Assembly (NCBI GenBank): GCA_025617375.2
Contig: JAMYGW020000009.1
Coordinates: forward strand, 434,001-498,000
From: Acarospora socialis
Taxonomy: Eukaryota; Ascomycota; Lecanoromycetes; Acarosporales; Acarosporaceae
DNA length: 64,000 nucleotides
Reading direction: 5' to 3'
Position 1 is the first letter of the stretch; the number at the start of each line of letters is the position of its first letter. Both the position numbers and the translations under genes were made by a program. Below, in pieces: positions 21,028 to 32,296 of the stretch. The notes below the pieces were generated by a model, which was not told where the DNA came from, ran no database searches, and saw only the letters and a list, made by a program, of their open reading frames with translations.

Positions 21028-22362
21028 ATGCAGGCATTCGGTGAGCGACTTCATGCTGGTTGTTTGACAGAATGTCTGTACAGCTACTGAACCACCGTGA
21101 AAGTGCCGAAAATTCGACGGGTATGTCATACAAGCATTCGTCCGGACATTCAAGCTACCTATGGATACCTTTCTGATTCCACATACAGCCCAAATTTGAG
21201 CTCCGCCTGAAGGTCAGCCACAAAGCGGTTAAATTTCTGCAGCAATCTATAGGAGCTTACTGTCAATTTCGATAAGATCATTGACCTGAACAATGTTCCG
21301 CTTGTTTCCGGCTCATCTTACGTCAAATGGCATCTGCATTCTTCTGCTTCCGCCGAGCACCGTGGTCGTACTTCGAAGTCGATCATCAAAGACCACAAAG
21401 TGTGCTGGGACTATGAGAAGACTCTACCTGTTCGGTTGACAGTTGATCGCAATGGCATGCTCCAAGAGTGTGAAATTAATTTCGAGGTGGTGCAGGAGTA
21501 CTCTTTCGGAGCAAGGGCAGAGAGAATTGAATTGGGAATTGTGAGGTTGAATCTGGCAGAGTATGTTGAGGGTAGTGATGGGCATGATGAGGAGGGCATC
21601 TCAAGGAGGTATCTGATGCAGGAGAGCAAGATCAACAGCACATTGAAGGTACAGGTTCATTTGCTGGCTGATTTACTCAGAGATACTTACTTCATTAGAC
21701 CTCTATACATATGAAGCAGACGGAAGGGGACAGAAACTTCTTTGCGTTAGTCGGCATTTCGCCACTCCCGTAACTTAGCGTCTGTTCTGACGTACAACAG
21801 ACCCCCGCTCAAGACTGCTCCAGTGTTTGGTGGTATTGCCGGCATCATGGCCGGTGAGCAGGGGGAACCGGACGACTTGGGTCAGCTGCCATCAATGAGC
21901 GGTAAGAATCGGGAGCTTGGCGAACTGCAGGACATGTACCGACGAGCACTCGCTGCTTCTTGGGGAGCTCAAGCCGGTGAACTGCCTGCCGATGAATGCA
22001 TTGAGAACATCTTCGCAGGCGGTGACGGGTGGAGTAAGCAAGTGAACCGCACGGCGCCTGTTACGCGAGGGGCATTTGAGGAGGATGATGGAAGTGGCTC
22101 GGTCAGCGACAATGAGAACATGCGGACGCCTCAACCGAAACGAAGTCCATTGAGCTTTGCGAGCCAGACCTTCACCAAGCCAGCAAGCAAGCGAGAGCAT
22201 CTACGAAACAGAGCAGGGATGGACATGGGAACGGGAAGTGGGCGGGGAAGTGTCCAACACCAAGGACAGCAGAGTAAACATGACGGACACAGCCATGAGC
22301 ACATGTACGAGGTTGATGAATTCGATGTCAGAGAAGACCTTCAAAGCTGGCGGATCTCATGA
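21028..22362 (+). CDS. NT-C2 (EEIG1/EHBP1-type) domain protein
   Basis: Six exons inferred: 21028-21040, 21104-21120, 21189-21212, 21277-21648, 21699-21745, 21801-22362 (344 aa). The N-terminus reads MQAFVPKIRRPKFELRLKII, then DLNNVPLVSGSSYVKWHL, the hallmark start of the NT-C2 domain, a C2 fold found in EEIG1 and EHBP1. The domain continues through EHRGRTSKSIIKDHKVCWDY and NLAEYVEGS to the end of exon 5. The C-terminal half is Ser/Pro/Asp rich and likely disordered. NT-C2 domains bind membranes or trafficking partners; the fungal role is not established. The first three coding exons are only 13, 17 and 24 nt long, but family conservation across all joins supports them. Confidence 0.84.
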
Positions 22363-22711
22363 ACAGCCCTGACCCTTTGGATGACTGTAGTAATGTCGAC
22401 AACGAAACGTCTTTGGGAGTTGATTCATACGAGTTCCTATTTGTGTTCCAGACCTTTTCGCATACAGCGAGTTGCATTCATGGTTCGCAGGCGTGTGGAA
22501 TGCACCTAGATTAGTAGTATAAGTATCTAAATTGTCAATTTGACTTAGGTCATCATAGAGTGCTCCTCCACATATCTGGAGACCAACCAAGGTTCTACAG
22601 AAGACGTTCCTAAGTTGCAAAGCTGTTTGATGACTAATACGAATACGGATTCTCCTAGACTTCATCGACTTGTAACCCTGACGTTTGTAAAGTCCAAATA
22701 GACTTCCACAC
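22363..22711. other. intergenic between NT-C2 gene and SLS1
   Basis: The 349 bases between tandem genes carry the NT-C2 3' end and the SLS1 promoter. No other feature is recognised. Confidence 0.4.
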
Positions 22712-25364
22712 ATGTTCGCATCCAGTTTCGGAGATGCGACAATATGTCTGAGATGTCAACTTCGACGTACTGGACTCAGTCCGCCACGCCGCAACCTTGT
22801 CATCAGGAAATTCCTTCGAAAGCCATCTGAACGGCCGTCATCTCCGCTGAGGCGGCGGCGGCGATCTGAGCGAACCCCTACAAACGTAGAAGCAGCTCCT
22901 GCTGGGAACGGGAAGGGTACGAAGATTTTATGGCCCCATGGACAGATTCGAGGCGCTCCTGGACATCGGGTGTGGCAAAACTCGGCCAATATAGGTATCA
23001 AACGGCTTGGGGAAGAGGCTGAAGTCATACTGTTACGAGATGCTGCTCTGGGCTTGGAGCCTGAGAATCCACAATATGCTAGGGTCGAGGAGGTTGATGC
23101 TGAACAGATGAGTGCTGAGGACCTGCTCGCATCCGTGGATTCAGACAGAGGTTATGTAGCGCCTGAAGACGTTAGGCGCACCATGCATGAGATCAAGGCC
23201 ACATATCCACAGAAAGGCCTTTCGTGGGAACAGTGGCTCGATGCAAGGAACAAGCTCTGCAAGGCATTTTCGTCCCTTCAGCTGGCCAACTATGTCGTTG
23301 AGGAGACCCGAAACGAACGCGCCGCCAAAGCGCAAGATCGGAATCCTTCTTTGATTCTTCAGCAGTCAACCTGGACGCCGGGTATTACGCCTTTCAGAAA
23401 GTTTCGAATACAAGACTTTGATAGCAAACGGATTCTACTTACGGCTACAAATTTGAAGAGAAAGGAGGCCTTTGCCGAACGCGTACTCAAAGACTGCTGG
23501 AACCACCATGTTCAAGCCGATGCTACCGACACTGGCGAGATCGAGATTCTTCTTCGTCCAGAACATTTGTCACTGCTGGTGCAGGAAAGTAAGATATCAT
23601 CATGGAAGAAGGATTTCGGATTAAACTGATATGGCTCTTAATAGATCCTGGTACACTGGCGAAACTTGCTGGGAGATATGACGCCAAAATTGACGTATCC
23701 CGTCACAGAAGCATCATAAGGTTTACGGCTGACCCTTCTACCTGCTTCCACATGTGTAAGGATATCGAGTCTGTTCTGGGAAATGTTCGTTATGTGGAGT
23801 TTGATCTGGCCCCATTACAGCCTCTACTGCGGAGAAGGTTTGGAGGACGTCGCAGCATAGATAGCGATACGAAGAACTGGATAGCGAAAGTCACTGGTAC
23901 TGAGGTCCAGGAGGATGTCAAGGGGCAAAAGGTTAGCTCTTCAAAGGCCCTCCATATTATTATTTCACTAACTTAGACATCTCCCATAAGCTGTGGATTT
24001 ATTTTCTTGGACCCAATCTCATCCCTGGACAGGACGCACGTAGACTACTGCTCTCTTTCATTGGAAGCCCTAACGAAACGCCGGCTTTGCTTGAACATTA
24101 CTCGACTTCTTCTGCATTGCCAGCAGCATTGTGTCAGATTGAGCCCGCCGACAGCCTCTCGTGGATCAATCGACAGCAGCAATGGTCTAGATGGCTTGGT
24201 GCCTGTTCAGGATTGACGCGGGACATCAAATCCATAAGGAAGAGACCATTGACTGGTTTCGAGGCAACCGAAGATGGAAAATCATTTGTGCACCGGATCA
24301 CCAAATTCTTGCGGCGTGAGGAGCACCCCATGTCAGAAGCCAATATCAAACACGACGCCTCCCTTTGGCAAGAGCGCGTACAGCACCAAACGTATGCTGT
24401 ACTTGGTCACGTTCTGCACCGTAGTCACGTGTCGACTCCAGTTCAGATTTCCAACGTCAGAGAGCACGTACAGACCAGCATACCAAGCGACAGGACGTTT
24501 TCTACCAACATGCCCGGTATTTTACGTGTACTGAACAACCTGACGCCTCTGTTCAGCACTCCTAGACAAGCGATTCGTTTACGACTTACCCCTTCCCCTT
24601 GGACTTCATTAGGTCTCAATGGAGTTGAGGCATTCCCACCAATTGAGTTGCGAGTCGAGTTCGACCCGTTCACGGATATGCCATTCGTGCACACCCTCGA
24701 AGCAGTAATCGAGAAAAGGATATCCGACGTCATGCTGCCCGAGGAAATAGCCGACTTACGCCTCGTCAACAGAAGCACCCTCGCATACGCAGCGAACCAA
24801 ACGGACCCACGACTCGCAGAATTCATGGCCAATGCGAGACTCAAGGTCAAGGGCGGACCAGATAGTGACAATGCGTCGATGCGGAGAGGCCGACTGGGAG
24901 CTCCCCCCACTCTGAAGATGCGAATCCCGAGGCGCATCATCCGCCCGGACTCCCAAGTTGCCAAAGAACTATCTGGAGACAGCGGGTCCGACGACGTCGA
25001 AATGGAATACCTCTACGCAGGCCTCGATTTCCGAGAACACCTGAACTACGCTCTCGACGACTACGTCCTGCGCTACACCATGATCGAAGGCGGTATCACG
25101 GGCGGTCGAAGAGGCGAACTGGTGCTGCACAAGGCTGCTCCTACCTCCGACACCTCTAGCGACGACAAACACCACCAAGATGCTGAAGTTGATTTGGAGA
25201 TCTTCGGGCTTTTTGAGAAAGCGTACGGCTTGGCGCAGAGGTTGGATCGCCACGGCTCGAGACGGATGCTTGCGGAGGGCGTTTGGAAGGAGGGGCCGCA
25301 GTCTTATACGCTTGTCGCTGACGGTGCTCCTGCTGCTGCTTCTGCTGCTGCGGCGGCGGGCTGA
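22712..25364 (+). CDS. SLS1: mitochondrial inner-membrane expression factor Sls1
   Basis: Three exons: 22712-23588, 23645-23931, 23991-25364 (845 aa). The N-terminus is Arg-rich and nearly free of acidic residues for about 50 residues (RRNLVIRKFLRKPSERPSS), as expected for a mitochondrial targeting sequence. The body matches the fungal SLS family, which in yeast couples mitochondrial transcription to translation through the Rpo41 amino-terminal region. Recognisable segments include ILWPHGQIRGAPGHRVWQ, LSWEQWLDARNKLCKAFSSL, and the C-terminal block with FPPIELRVEFDP and EYLYAGLDFREH. The tail ends in an alanine run (GAPAAASAAAAAG). Family assignment is from recognition of the whole layout; no enzymatic motif is expected. 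Confidence 0.8.
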
Positions 25365-26137
25365 GAAGCAATCACACCATTCTGGTGCTGGGGATCTATT
25401 CTTGTACAATAGCTGGACCACGGTCTCTTGTGGCATGGACATTGTTCTTTTCTTTTGCAGCTCTTTAAGCGGGCACAACGGCGCTACACTATGTAAATAC
25501 CTGTCTGGACCATAGCCCGAAATCAGCCCGGATAAATTTGTACAATATCTCATCTTTGCGATAGGACCACGTTGGTAGCAGTACAAACACACATGCCATA
25601 GCCTTTAAAAAGCATTCGTTCAGACAAATTACTGTTCCTGTCCGTCGCAGCTGCTGCAACCTTGCGACGTATAAGTCGGACCATCGTTGGATGAAGTCTT
25701 CTCTTAGGGACTGTCGCTTGCCGGCTGCCCAATGGATACGTCGAGCGTTTCAGGTTTTACTATAGATTAGGGATATAATTGTCGAAAAGTTTTCTTGATT
25801 ATGAGCGTTTCCTACGCGCCACCCATGCCTCTACTGCCTCGTTAACTCCTGTAGTTGTGTACTTTTCCGCGGATTGTTTTGAGGTAAGAATCGAGTAATA
25901 CACGTACTCTGAGATATGTACGTCTATGGATGCTAAGAATAAAACAGTGATGTATGAACAACCCCAAACCCTACCCTGACCTGCCGGTCAGAAGTGTATG
26001 AATATCCTGGGGCTCGTATTGCTCCCCATCCGCCAAAGAGTAAGAATCATTCCTAACCCCAAACCCTCCGAGCATCAACGCGCTTTACCTTCTATTCCAA
26101 CCATTTCCAATTCAATCCCAAACCAATATCAACGAAT
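25365..26137. other. 773-bp convergent intergenic region
   Basis: The stretch lies between the 3' ends of SLS1 and the GH5 gene. It is AT-richer than the flanking genes. I see no coding exon, tRNA or repeat. Confidence 0.4.
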
Positions 26138-27824
26138 TCAAACTCCCACAAGCGCGCCAAAGTCCCCAACGCCCTGCCGAAACCCCTGCTCCCATTCCCA
26201 AACGAACTGGCCCGCCTGCCCGCTCTCAGCCTCCCTCTTCCGCACCCAAAGATCCAGACATCCGATCTTGTCAGCCCCTTGCCCTTGCAAAGCACCGTTG
26301 ACCTTCATCACGAAGAACGCCAACGCATCCGAAAACCCGACATCCCACCCCACGCCAAACCGCCAATGCTCAAACGTCGCGCCAGGCGCCGTCGAGTTCC
26401 AATAGTTCGTATGATTCGCCACGGCTGCGTCCTTGCGCTGCTGGCGCTGCGCCTGCGCCGTGTCCGCGCGCGCCCGCACGTCGCCGGCGGAGAGCAACAA
26501 GCTCGGCGGAGGGAGGATGTTGGCGGACTTGGTCTGCTCGGCGAAACCCCATTCGCCGCCGTCCATCCAGTCCATCTTGTAGGTCCAGAAGTAGCTGCCG
26601 CCGGCTTTTTGTTGCCAGCGCGTACTCTGGGCCCTGCCGAACTGCTGGACGAGTCCGGGCTTGTCGGCGGGGGAGACGCGCGACCAGGTTTGGCCGTCGA
26701 GGACGCAGCTGTATTCGCCAACAATGAGCTGGGCGGCGCCGTGGGTGAAGACGTCGCCTTCTTTGCCGTTTAGTTCGTTGAGTTCGTTGGGGATGCGGGC
26801 GATGATTTGTTGCGGGGTCTGGGCTTTGTCGGCGTCGGAGAAGGTGTAGTATTTGTGCGTGTCGACGATGGTGGGGTTCCAGGTGGTGGTGTTGGTTGTT
26901 CTGTTCTTGCCGTCGACGTAGTTCAGGGCGGTGTTGAGGTCCCATGCGTCGCTGATGTAGACGGGGATACTTGGGTCCACCTGTGCGATGGCGCTGATGA
27001 CGCTGTCGTACCATTGGTACATGCCTGGTGCTCCGGTGACAGCTTCGTTGCACAGCTGTATGCCTACCACACCGTCCAAGCCTCCTCGTACTTCTTGCGC
27101 TATGAACACCAAGCAACGCTGCGCAAGGTTCAAATTTGCCTGATTGCCCCAGAGCTCCGCCCTCCCACTGCTCGTTCCACTGTGGATATCTCCGTTGGCG
27201 CCGCCGGGCAGAGCGTGCATATCAAGCAAGACCCCAATACCACGTCCACGACATCGGGAGACGAAGGTCTTGACTGCCTGCCACGCGTTGACATACACTT
27301 GAGCCGGCTGACCCGCGAAGGGTGTGTTATCGCAGTACGCAGGACCCAGCGTGAAGTAGCCGATGGGGAGACGGATGCTCGTGCAGTGGGCAGCGTCCAC
27401 AAGCCAGTCGAAGTCGGAGTCTGAGACCGCGTTGGCCCAGTGGGCTTCCCATTTTGCACGGGTGGCATCGAGGCCAGCTTGGCTCAAGGATCTGGCATAG
27501 GTCAGATAATGGGTGCGCGGCCTGTAGAAGCTCGGTGGTTCCACTCGTTTATACTTACGCGTTGACGGCATCAAGTTCACTCTCGCCCCTTGCTCCTGCT
27601 ACAAACATGCTTCCGCTCAACCATTTCTCCAGAACGAAGATGCTGCCAAGGTTGGTTCCGTGGTTGTAGCGGTATCGTAGGACATCGATGGGCGACGGTG
27701 GCTGGATGTTAGAAGGCGTATCTTGCTGCTGAATGACTTTCTGTTGTTGCTGTCCTTGGTAAGAAGGATACTCGGATTGCCCCTTGTTGATCGAAGCTTT
27801 GGCCTTGTTCAAGAATTTCTTCAT
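26138..27824 (-). CDS. GH5 exo-beta-1,3-glucanase-like protein, no signal peptide
   Basis: Two exons on the minus strand: 27559-27824 and 26138-27491 (539 aa). GH5 landmarks: RYRYNHGTNLGSIFVLEKWL at the barrel entrance, SIRLPIGYFTLGP, LLDMHALPGGANG, the acid/base Asn-Glu in QLCNEAVTG, and the nucleophile Glu in IVGEYSCVLDG. The N-terminus (MKKFLNKAKASINKGQ, then a Gln-rich linker) lacks a signal peptide, unlike secreted Exg1-type glucanases. It is closer in this respect to intracellular GH5 proteins such as yeast YBR056W. The usual substrate class is beta-1,3-glucan or beta-glucosides; cellular location here is inferred. The C-terminus beyond the barrel (LWVRKREAESGQAGQFVWEW) is an added helical tail. 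Confidence 0.85.
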
Positions 27825-28354
27825 GGTTTGTTATGTATGTACAAATAGGGGTGGTAATGTTAATAGGAGAAGTGTCGAGTATAGGATTAGGGCGGCTGGC
27901 ATTCAAAGATTGTAGAATTTGAGTGCGTTATGTTACAGTTGTGTGTGGATGGGGAGCCAAGGCGTGGTTTCTGCATTGTGGGCTTATTCACGGATTTATA
28001 CCAGTGTAGGAAGAGAGCATCAGATTCAGACAAGCACATGGACCTTCACACGTGATGACGTAGCGAGCCAGGGTTCTCTGATTCGAGACCACTCAGAACA
28101 CCAACACCAGGAGTAACGTTGCACGGAGGAGTCGGTCATGTCTTGTTTTCCCAAGAAAAATAGTCATGGTATTCTTATATCGCCCGGGATACTACCTATA
28201 GTCACGATCGCCTTGTCGCCTGGCTCGTGAAGATGATATGAGTGTGTCTCCCTACCTATAACACCGGACGCTGTGCACCAATCCCACCGGCTCATTCAAG
28301 AGCACCTTCGGAACTCCAGAATTCGAACTTGAGACACTGTGCGAGTCGCGCAAG
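27825..28354. promoter_or_regulatory. GH5 promoter region
   Basis: The 530 bases lie between the GH5 start (minus) and the YMR1 stop (minus). No gene or repeat is recognised. Confidence 0.4.
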
Positions 28355-30743
28355 TTATTGCATCTCGACCTCCATAGCAGTCCTTATGTCAGTTGAACCG
28401 CTGCCCTCACTACCTTTATTCCCTTGCCCAATCCCTAGGCTTTGCACCCCTGTCGCGAGTATTGATACTCCCCCGGCAACGCCATTTGATATAACCTTGC
28501 CAGGAATTCCCACCCCGACAGCGTTGTCGGCAGTCTCGACACCACTAAGAATTACCGTATCATTGCTGGCTGATGACTCAGACAGAATGCCAGTAGACGT
28601 GCCGTTCATCTCTGCATCTGTGCGGCCGAAAGCTTCACTCCACCATCGTACCTCACCGACCTTGGGAAACATCAGCCTTTCATTGCCTCGTACCTTGTCA
28701 TCAATCGCACCATCATAAAGTTCGTTAAGGAACTGGTCTTTTCTCGAGAGGAAATAGTCCCACACACTTCGTGTCTTATCCTTCACACCAGCCTCCACCC
28801 GGTCTTTTTCGCAGTTATATAAGAACGTGCCGTATTGGCACGAGTAAAGATGGTAAAGAAGGCGTCTGAGGAAACGTTCGTTGAACTCGAACCGAGTCGG
28901 ATGTTGCTGATGAAGCTGATAGGTGGCATCGAGGAACTGATGGAAAACTGGGCTTGTCTCCTTGACCTTTGTAGTTTCTTTGTCATTGGTGCTGCCTTTT
29001 GCCGTTGCTAAAACCTTTCTCGCGTTCGGAGTTCCCGCTTCGTATGGCTGTAATTCACCATCAGAGTCAACCACTGAGTCCCTGCTATTGTTGTCTTTGT
29101 TAAAGAAGCCTTTCGCGCTGAGGAGTGCATTCTCCAAGGCATGCCCTGGCCCACTATTGTTGCCGAACGTTGATCTGTTGTTGTCGCTACCAATCCGATC
29201 ATGCTCGATGGCGAACCATTTCTCGCTACTCAAAAATCCAGACCGGTGTCGGAACATGTGACCAAACGAAAGCCAGTCTTTCTCTACTAAGACCATGAAG
29301 CCTTCCATTGTCCGGTAATATGGATCCAGGCACAGCTGGCTCAAAGCACTGAGCTGGCTTGTACGATCCCAGCCATCGGAACAATGTATTAAGACATGCG
29401 AGTGTTGTAGGCCTACTTGCCTTGCAATAAGTCCAGCGCCATCAAGAATACCAGCGATATGTTTCAGCCAGCCGCTTTTGTTCAACTGCTCCCGCTGTGG
29501 AGCCAGAGGTGTGAGGTCGGATTCTTTAAGCGCATCTATTACTTTATGTAGAGATTCTCGCATCACATGAATGTTGTCTATACCCAGGTAAGCTTTGGTT
29601 GCGAAAGGGTAATTGTCCATATTTTCTGAGCCGAGACCAACAGCTTGCATTGCTAATGCGTTGACTGTAGGACGGGCATCAACAATGAGATTGTGCTGCT
29701 GCGCCCCGTAGACTTGTGGTTTTTCTGTATGAGATCCGCTCCTTGTTTCTGATATGACCGCGTCCTCAAGCGCTTCAGCGCTTTTATTGGGCTGGTCGTC
29801 ACTTCTGGATAGGTCACTCTGACTTGGAGGAGGAGACTGAGCTGCAGGAGGGGTTGAAGGGTCTTCCGGATTTGCATCGGCCGGTTGCGAGGTAGTGAAG
29901 ATAGCCGCCAATAATTTCTCATCCTGTATGCTCCTATTGCCACGAACGCCGACCAGTGGCTGAGAGCTTCGGGTTATCGAGCAATTGTTGATAGGATGTA
30001 GATAGGTCAGGACAGGAATCCGAGCGCGGGAACGGTATCTGCCAGCGTAATTGATGGTGTTATCGGATATAGCGGCCGGTACAGGTAACAGTGCCGGATA
30101 TGTGGGAGAGAACTAGCAGCGGTTCAGTCACTTTGCATCTGTCGCCTGATCCTTCAACATACGCCATAGTCAGTATTGATGAGAGATACCCTCCACCCTC
30201 TGACCGTCCCTTTTTCACTAACCCCTAGCCTTTCCCACTCCTTTCGAGCATTGTATAACCCCCAGCCATTAATATCCTTCTCGGGCTTTTGCGGTTGGTA
30301 GCTAAAAGCATAGAGCTTTTCAACCCTTCCGATCTTACAAGTCCAAGCCTTTATACTTTCATAAACATCTCTAGCTTTCTTCTCGTCGGAGAAGCAGAAG
30401 CATACAAAGGTGAAGTCGCGACATCGTAAACGAATAGTGGAGTGCTGATGTGATGCCGGTGTGGATGGCTTCAGGGTGCAAAACTGAATAATCGGATAGG
30501 TGATCCACAACTCTTTTGGCCGTACCTTTGGCACGCCAAGCGCACTGCCCGAGGCGGCTTCCTCTAGGCTTGAGGTAGGAGTATGGCAGAAGATGAGGTG
30601 GTGCGGCGTCAGGTGTAGATTTCCTACTACTTGCTCTCCACGGCGCACCAAGGTAACATCTTCAACCTAAACCTCCATCAGTGACCATGTGCGTCATAAT
30701 GCCTGGCATGAATGACCTTGGCGATCCGCGTCTTCTCCATCAT
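28355..30743 (-). CDS. YMR1: myotubularin-family phosphoinositide 3-phosphatase
   Basis: Three exons on the minus strand: 30717-30743, 30163-30666, 28355-30112 (762 aa). The N-terminal PH-GRAM domain begins VEDVTLVRRGEQVVGNLHLT. The phosphatase domain carries the CX5R active site in VLIHCSDGWDRTSQLSALSQ, with the upstream NGWGLYNARKEWERLG and downstream FLRRLLYHLYSCQYGTFL typical of Ymr1. It removes the 3-phosphate from PtdIns3P and PtdIns(3,5)P2 on endosomes and vacuoles. The first exon is nine codons (MMEKTRIAK). Two ATGs in tandem make 30743 or 30740 equally possible. It is divergent from the uS3 gene with 374 bp between starts. Confidence 0.93.
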
Positions 30744-31117
30744 GAGCGTAAGAAGCTAGGTTTGCTAGGGTTGAAGCTGCCGCAAACCTTTTGACGAGAT
30801 GGAAGAGCAAGCGCCATTAACAGCCGCAATCAACAATACGACACCGGTATCGGTAGAATCTAAGTGTTGAGTTGAATCAACTCAGTAGCTTCGTAGTCAT
30901 GGGTCGCATACCTAATGGAGGCTTACAGGAGATTCAACCAAGGTTGAGCTAGGCCAGGCTCGTACTAGCTCGTCTAAGCGAGCACACACATTCGAAAGCC
31001 CTAGCTCCCCCACTCTTTGACATAGTGGAGACTAAGCAAGACATCAACTTCGCGACTCTACTGCCCAGTTGTTGGACTTTGCTTCGAGACTCAAGTCACA
31101 GCGACAATCATTACAAT
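30744..31117. promoter_or_regulatory. divergent YMR1/uS3 promoter region
   Basis: The 374-bp space holds both promoters. The bases near 30945-31015 contain AGCTAGGC-like and CCTAGCTC-like words. I do not assign them to a factor. Confidence 0.4.
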
Positions 31118-32033
31118 ATGTCTGCTGCTCAGGCAACCGCTGTGTCGAAGCGGAGAAAGTTCGTTGCGGATGGTGTCTTCTATGCCGAGTTGAACGAGTT
31201 CTTCCAGCGCGAGCTGGCTGAAGAGGGATACTCTGGGGTCGAAGTTCGAGTTACTCCCACTGTTACTGATATCAGTGTGTTCCTTGGCTTCTTGTGTGCA
31301 ATATTGGAACTCCACTGACTGACAGAATAGTCATCCGCGCAACTCACACCCAGGAAGTCCTTGGCGAACAAGGCCGCCGCATCCGCGAATTGACCTCTCT
31401 GATCCAAAAACGATTCAAATTCCCCGAAAACTCCGTCTCTCTCTACGCCGCTAAAGTCCAAAACCGTGGTCTCTCTGCGGTCGCACAATGCGAATCGCTC
31501 CGGTACAAGCTGCTGAATGGTCTGGCGGTGAGGAGGGCATGTTACGGTGTGCTGAGATTCATCATGGAGAGCGGTGCGAAGGGTTGTGAGGTGGTTGTTA
31601 GTGGTAAGCTTAGAGCTGCCCGAGCCAAGAGTATGAAGTTCACGGTATGCGATACACTCTCATTCGGTTCAAATATGCTTAAAGACCTCCGCTCATTGCA
31701 TGCTAGGATGGCTTCATGATCCACTCTGGTCAACCGGCCAAGGACTTCATCGACTTCGCCACCCGTCACGTCCTACTCCGCCAAGGTGTCCTCGGCATCA
31801 AAGTCAAGATCATGCGTGGCTCGGATCCGGAAGGAAAGTCGGGTCCTCAGAAGTCGCTCCCTGACTCCGTCACCATCATCGAGCCAAAGGAGGAGCAGAC
31901 TGTGGTGCAACCAATGAGCCAAGATTACGGCGCGAAGGCTGTGGCGGCTCAGCAGGCAGCGGAACAGCAGAGGCTCTCTGAACAGCAGGAGACGCAGGGC
32001 CAGCAGGGGGGTGAGGAGTACCCACAGGAGTAG
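31118..32033 (+). CDS. RPS3: 40S ribosomal protein S3 (uS3)
   Basis: Three exons: 31118-31274, 31331-31644, 31707-32033 (265 aa). uS3 is recognised throughout: [20 protein letters not shown], the KH domain with [59 protein letters not shown], and [20 protein letters not shown]. It is a small-subunit protein at the mRNA entry channel. The C-terminal Gln/Glu-rich tail is typical of fungal orthologues. Both introns lie in phase and the KH-domain join (TD-I-IRATH) is exact. Confidence 0.97.
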
Positions 32034-32296
32034 AATGTGTAGTGTATTAGGGGTAGACGAAGAAGTTACGGGCGCGAGGTGTGCATTTATTTGTTAAGCT
32101 TTCAGGGAATCCGAGCTTGTAGGCTTGTACTCATAAGTGATCAACCCAGCAATTGCAGCACGTCACAATTATCAGTGTTGGTATTGTCTTCGTATGACGT
32201 TTGCAAAATTTGCACAGTTTCTAAGTCATCAAGCGTCCCTGAACTTTTGCAACCGATGCAGGCAGTGCCCTAAGTCTAACGCTATGCAGAACTTCG

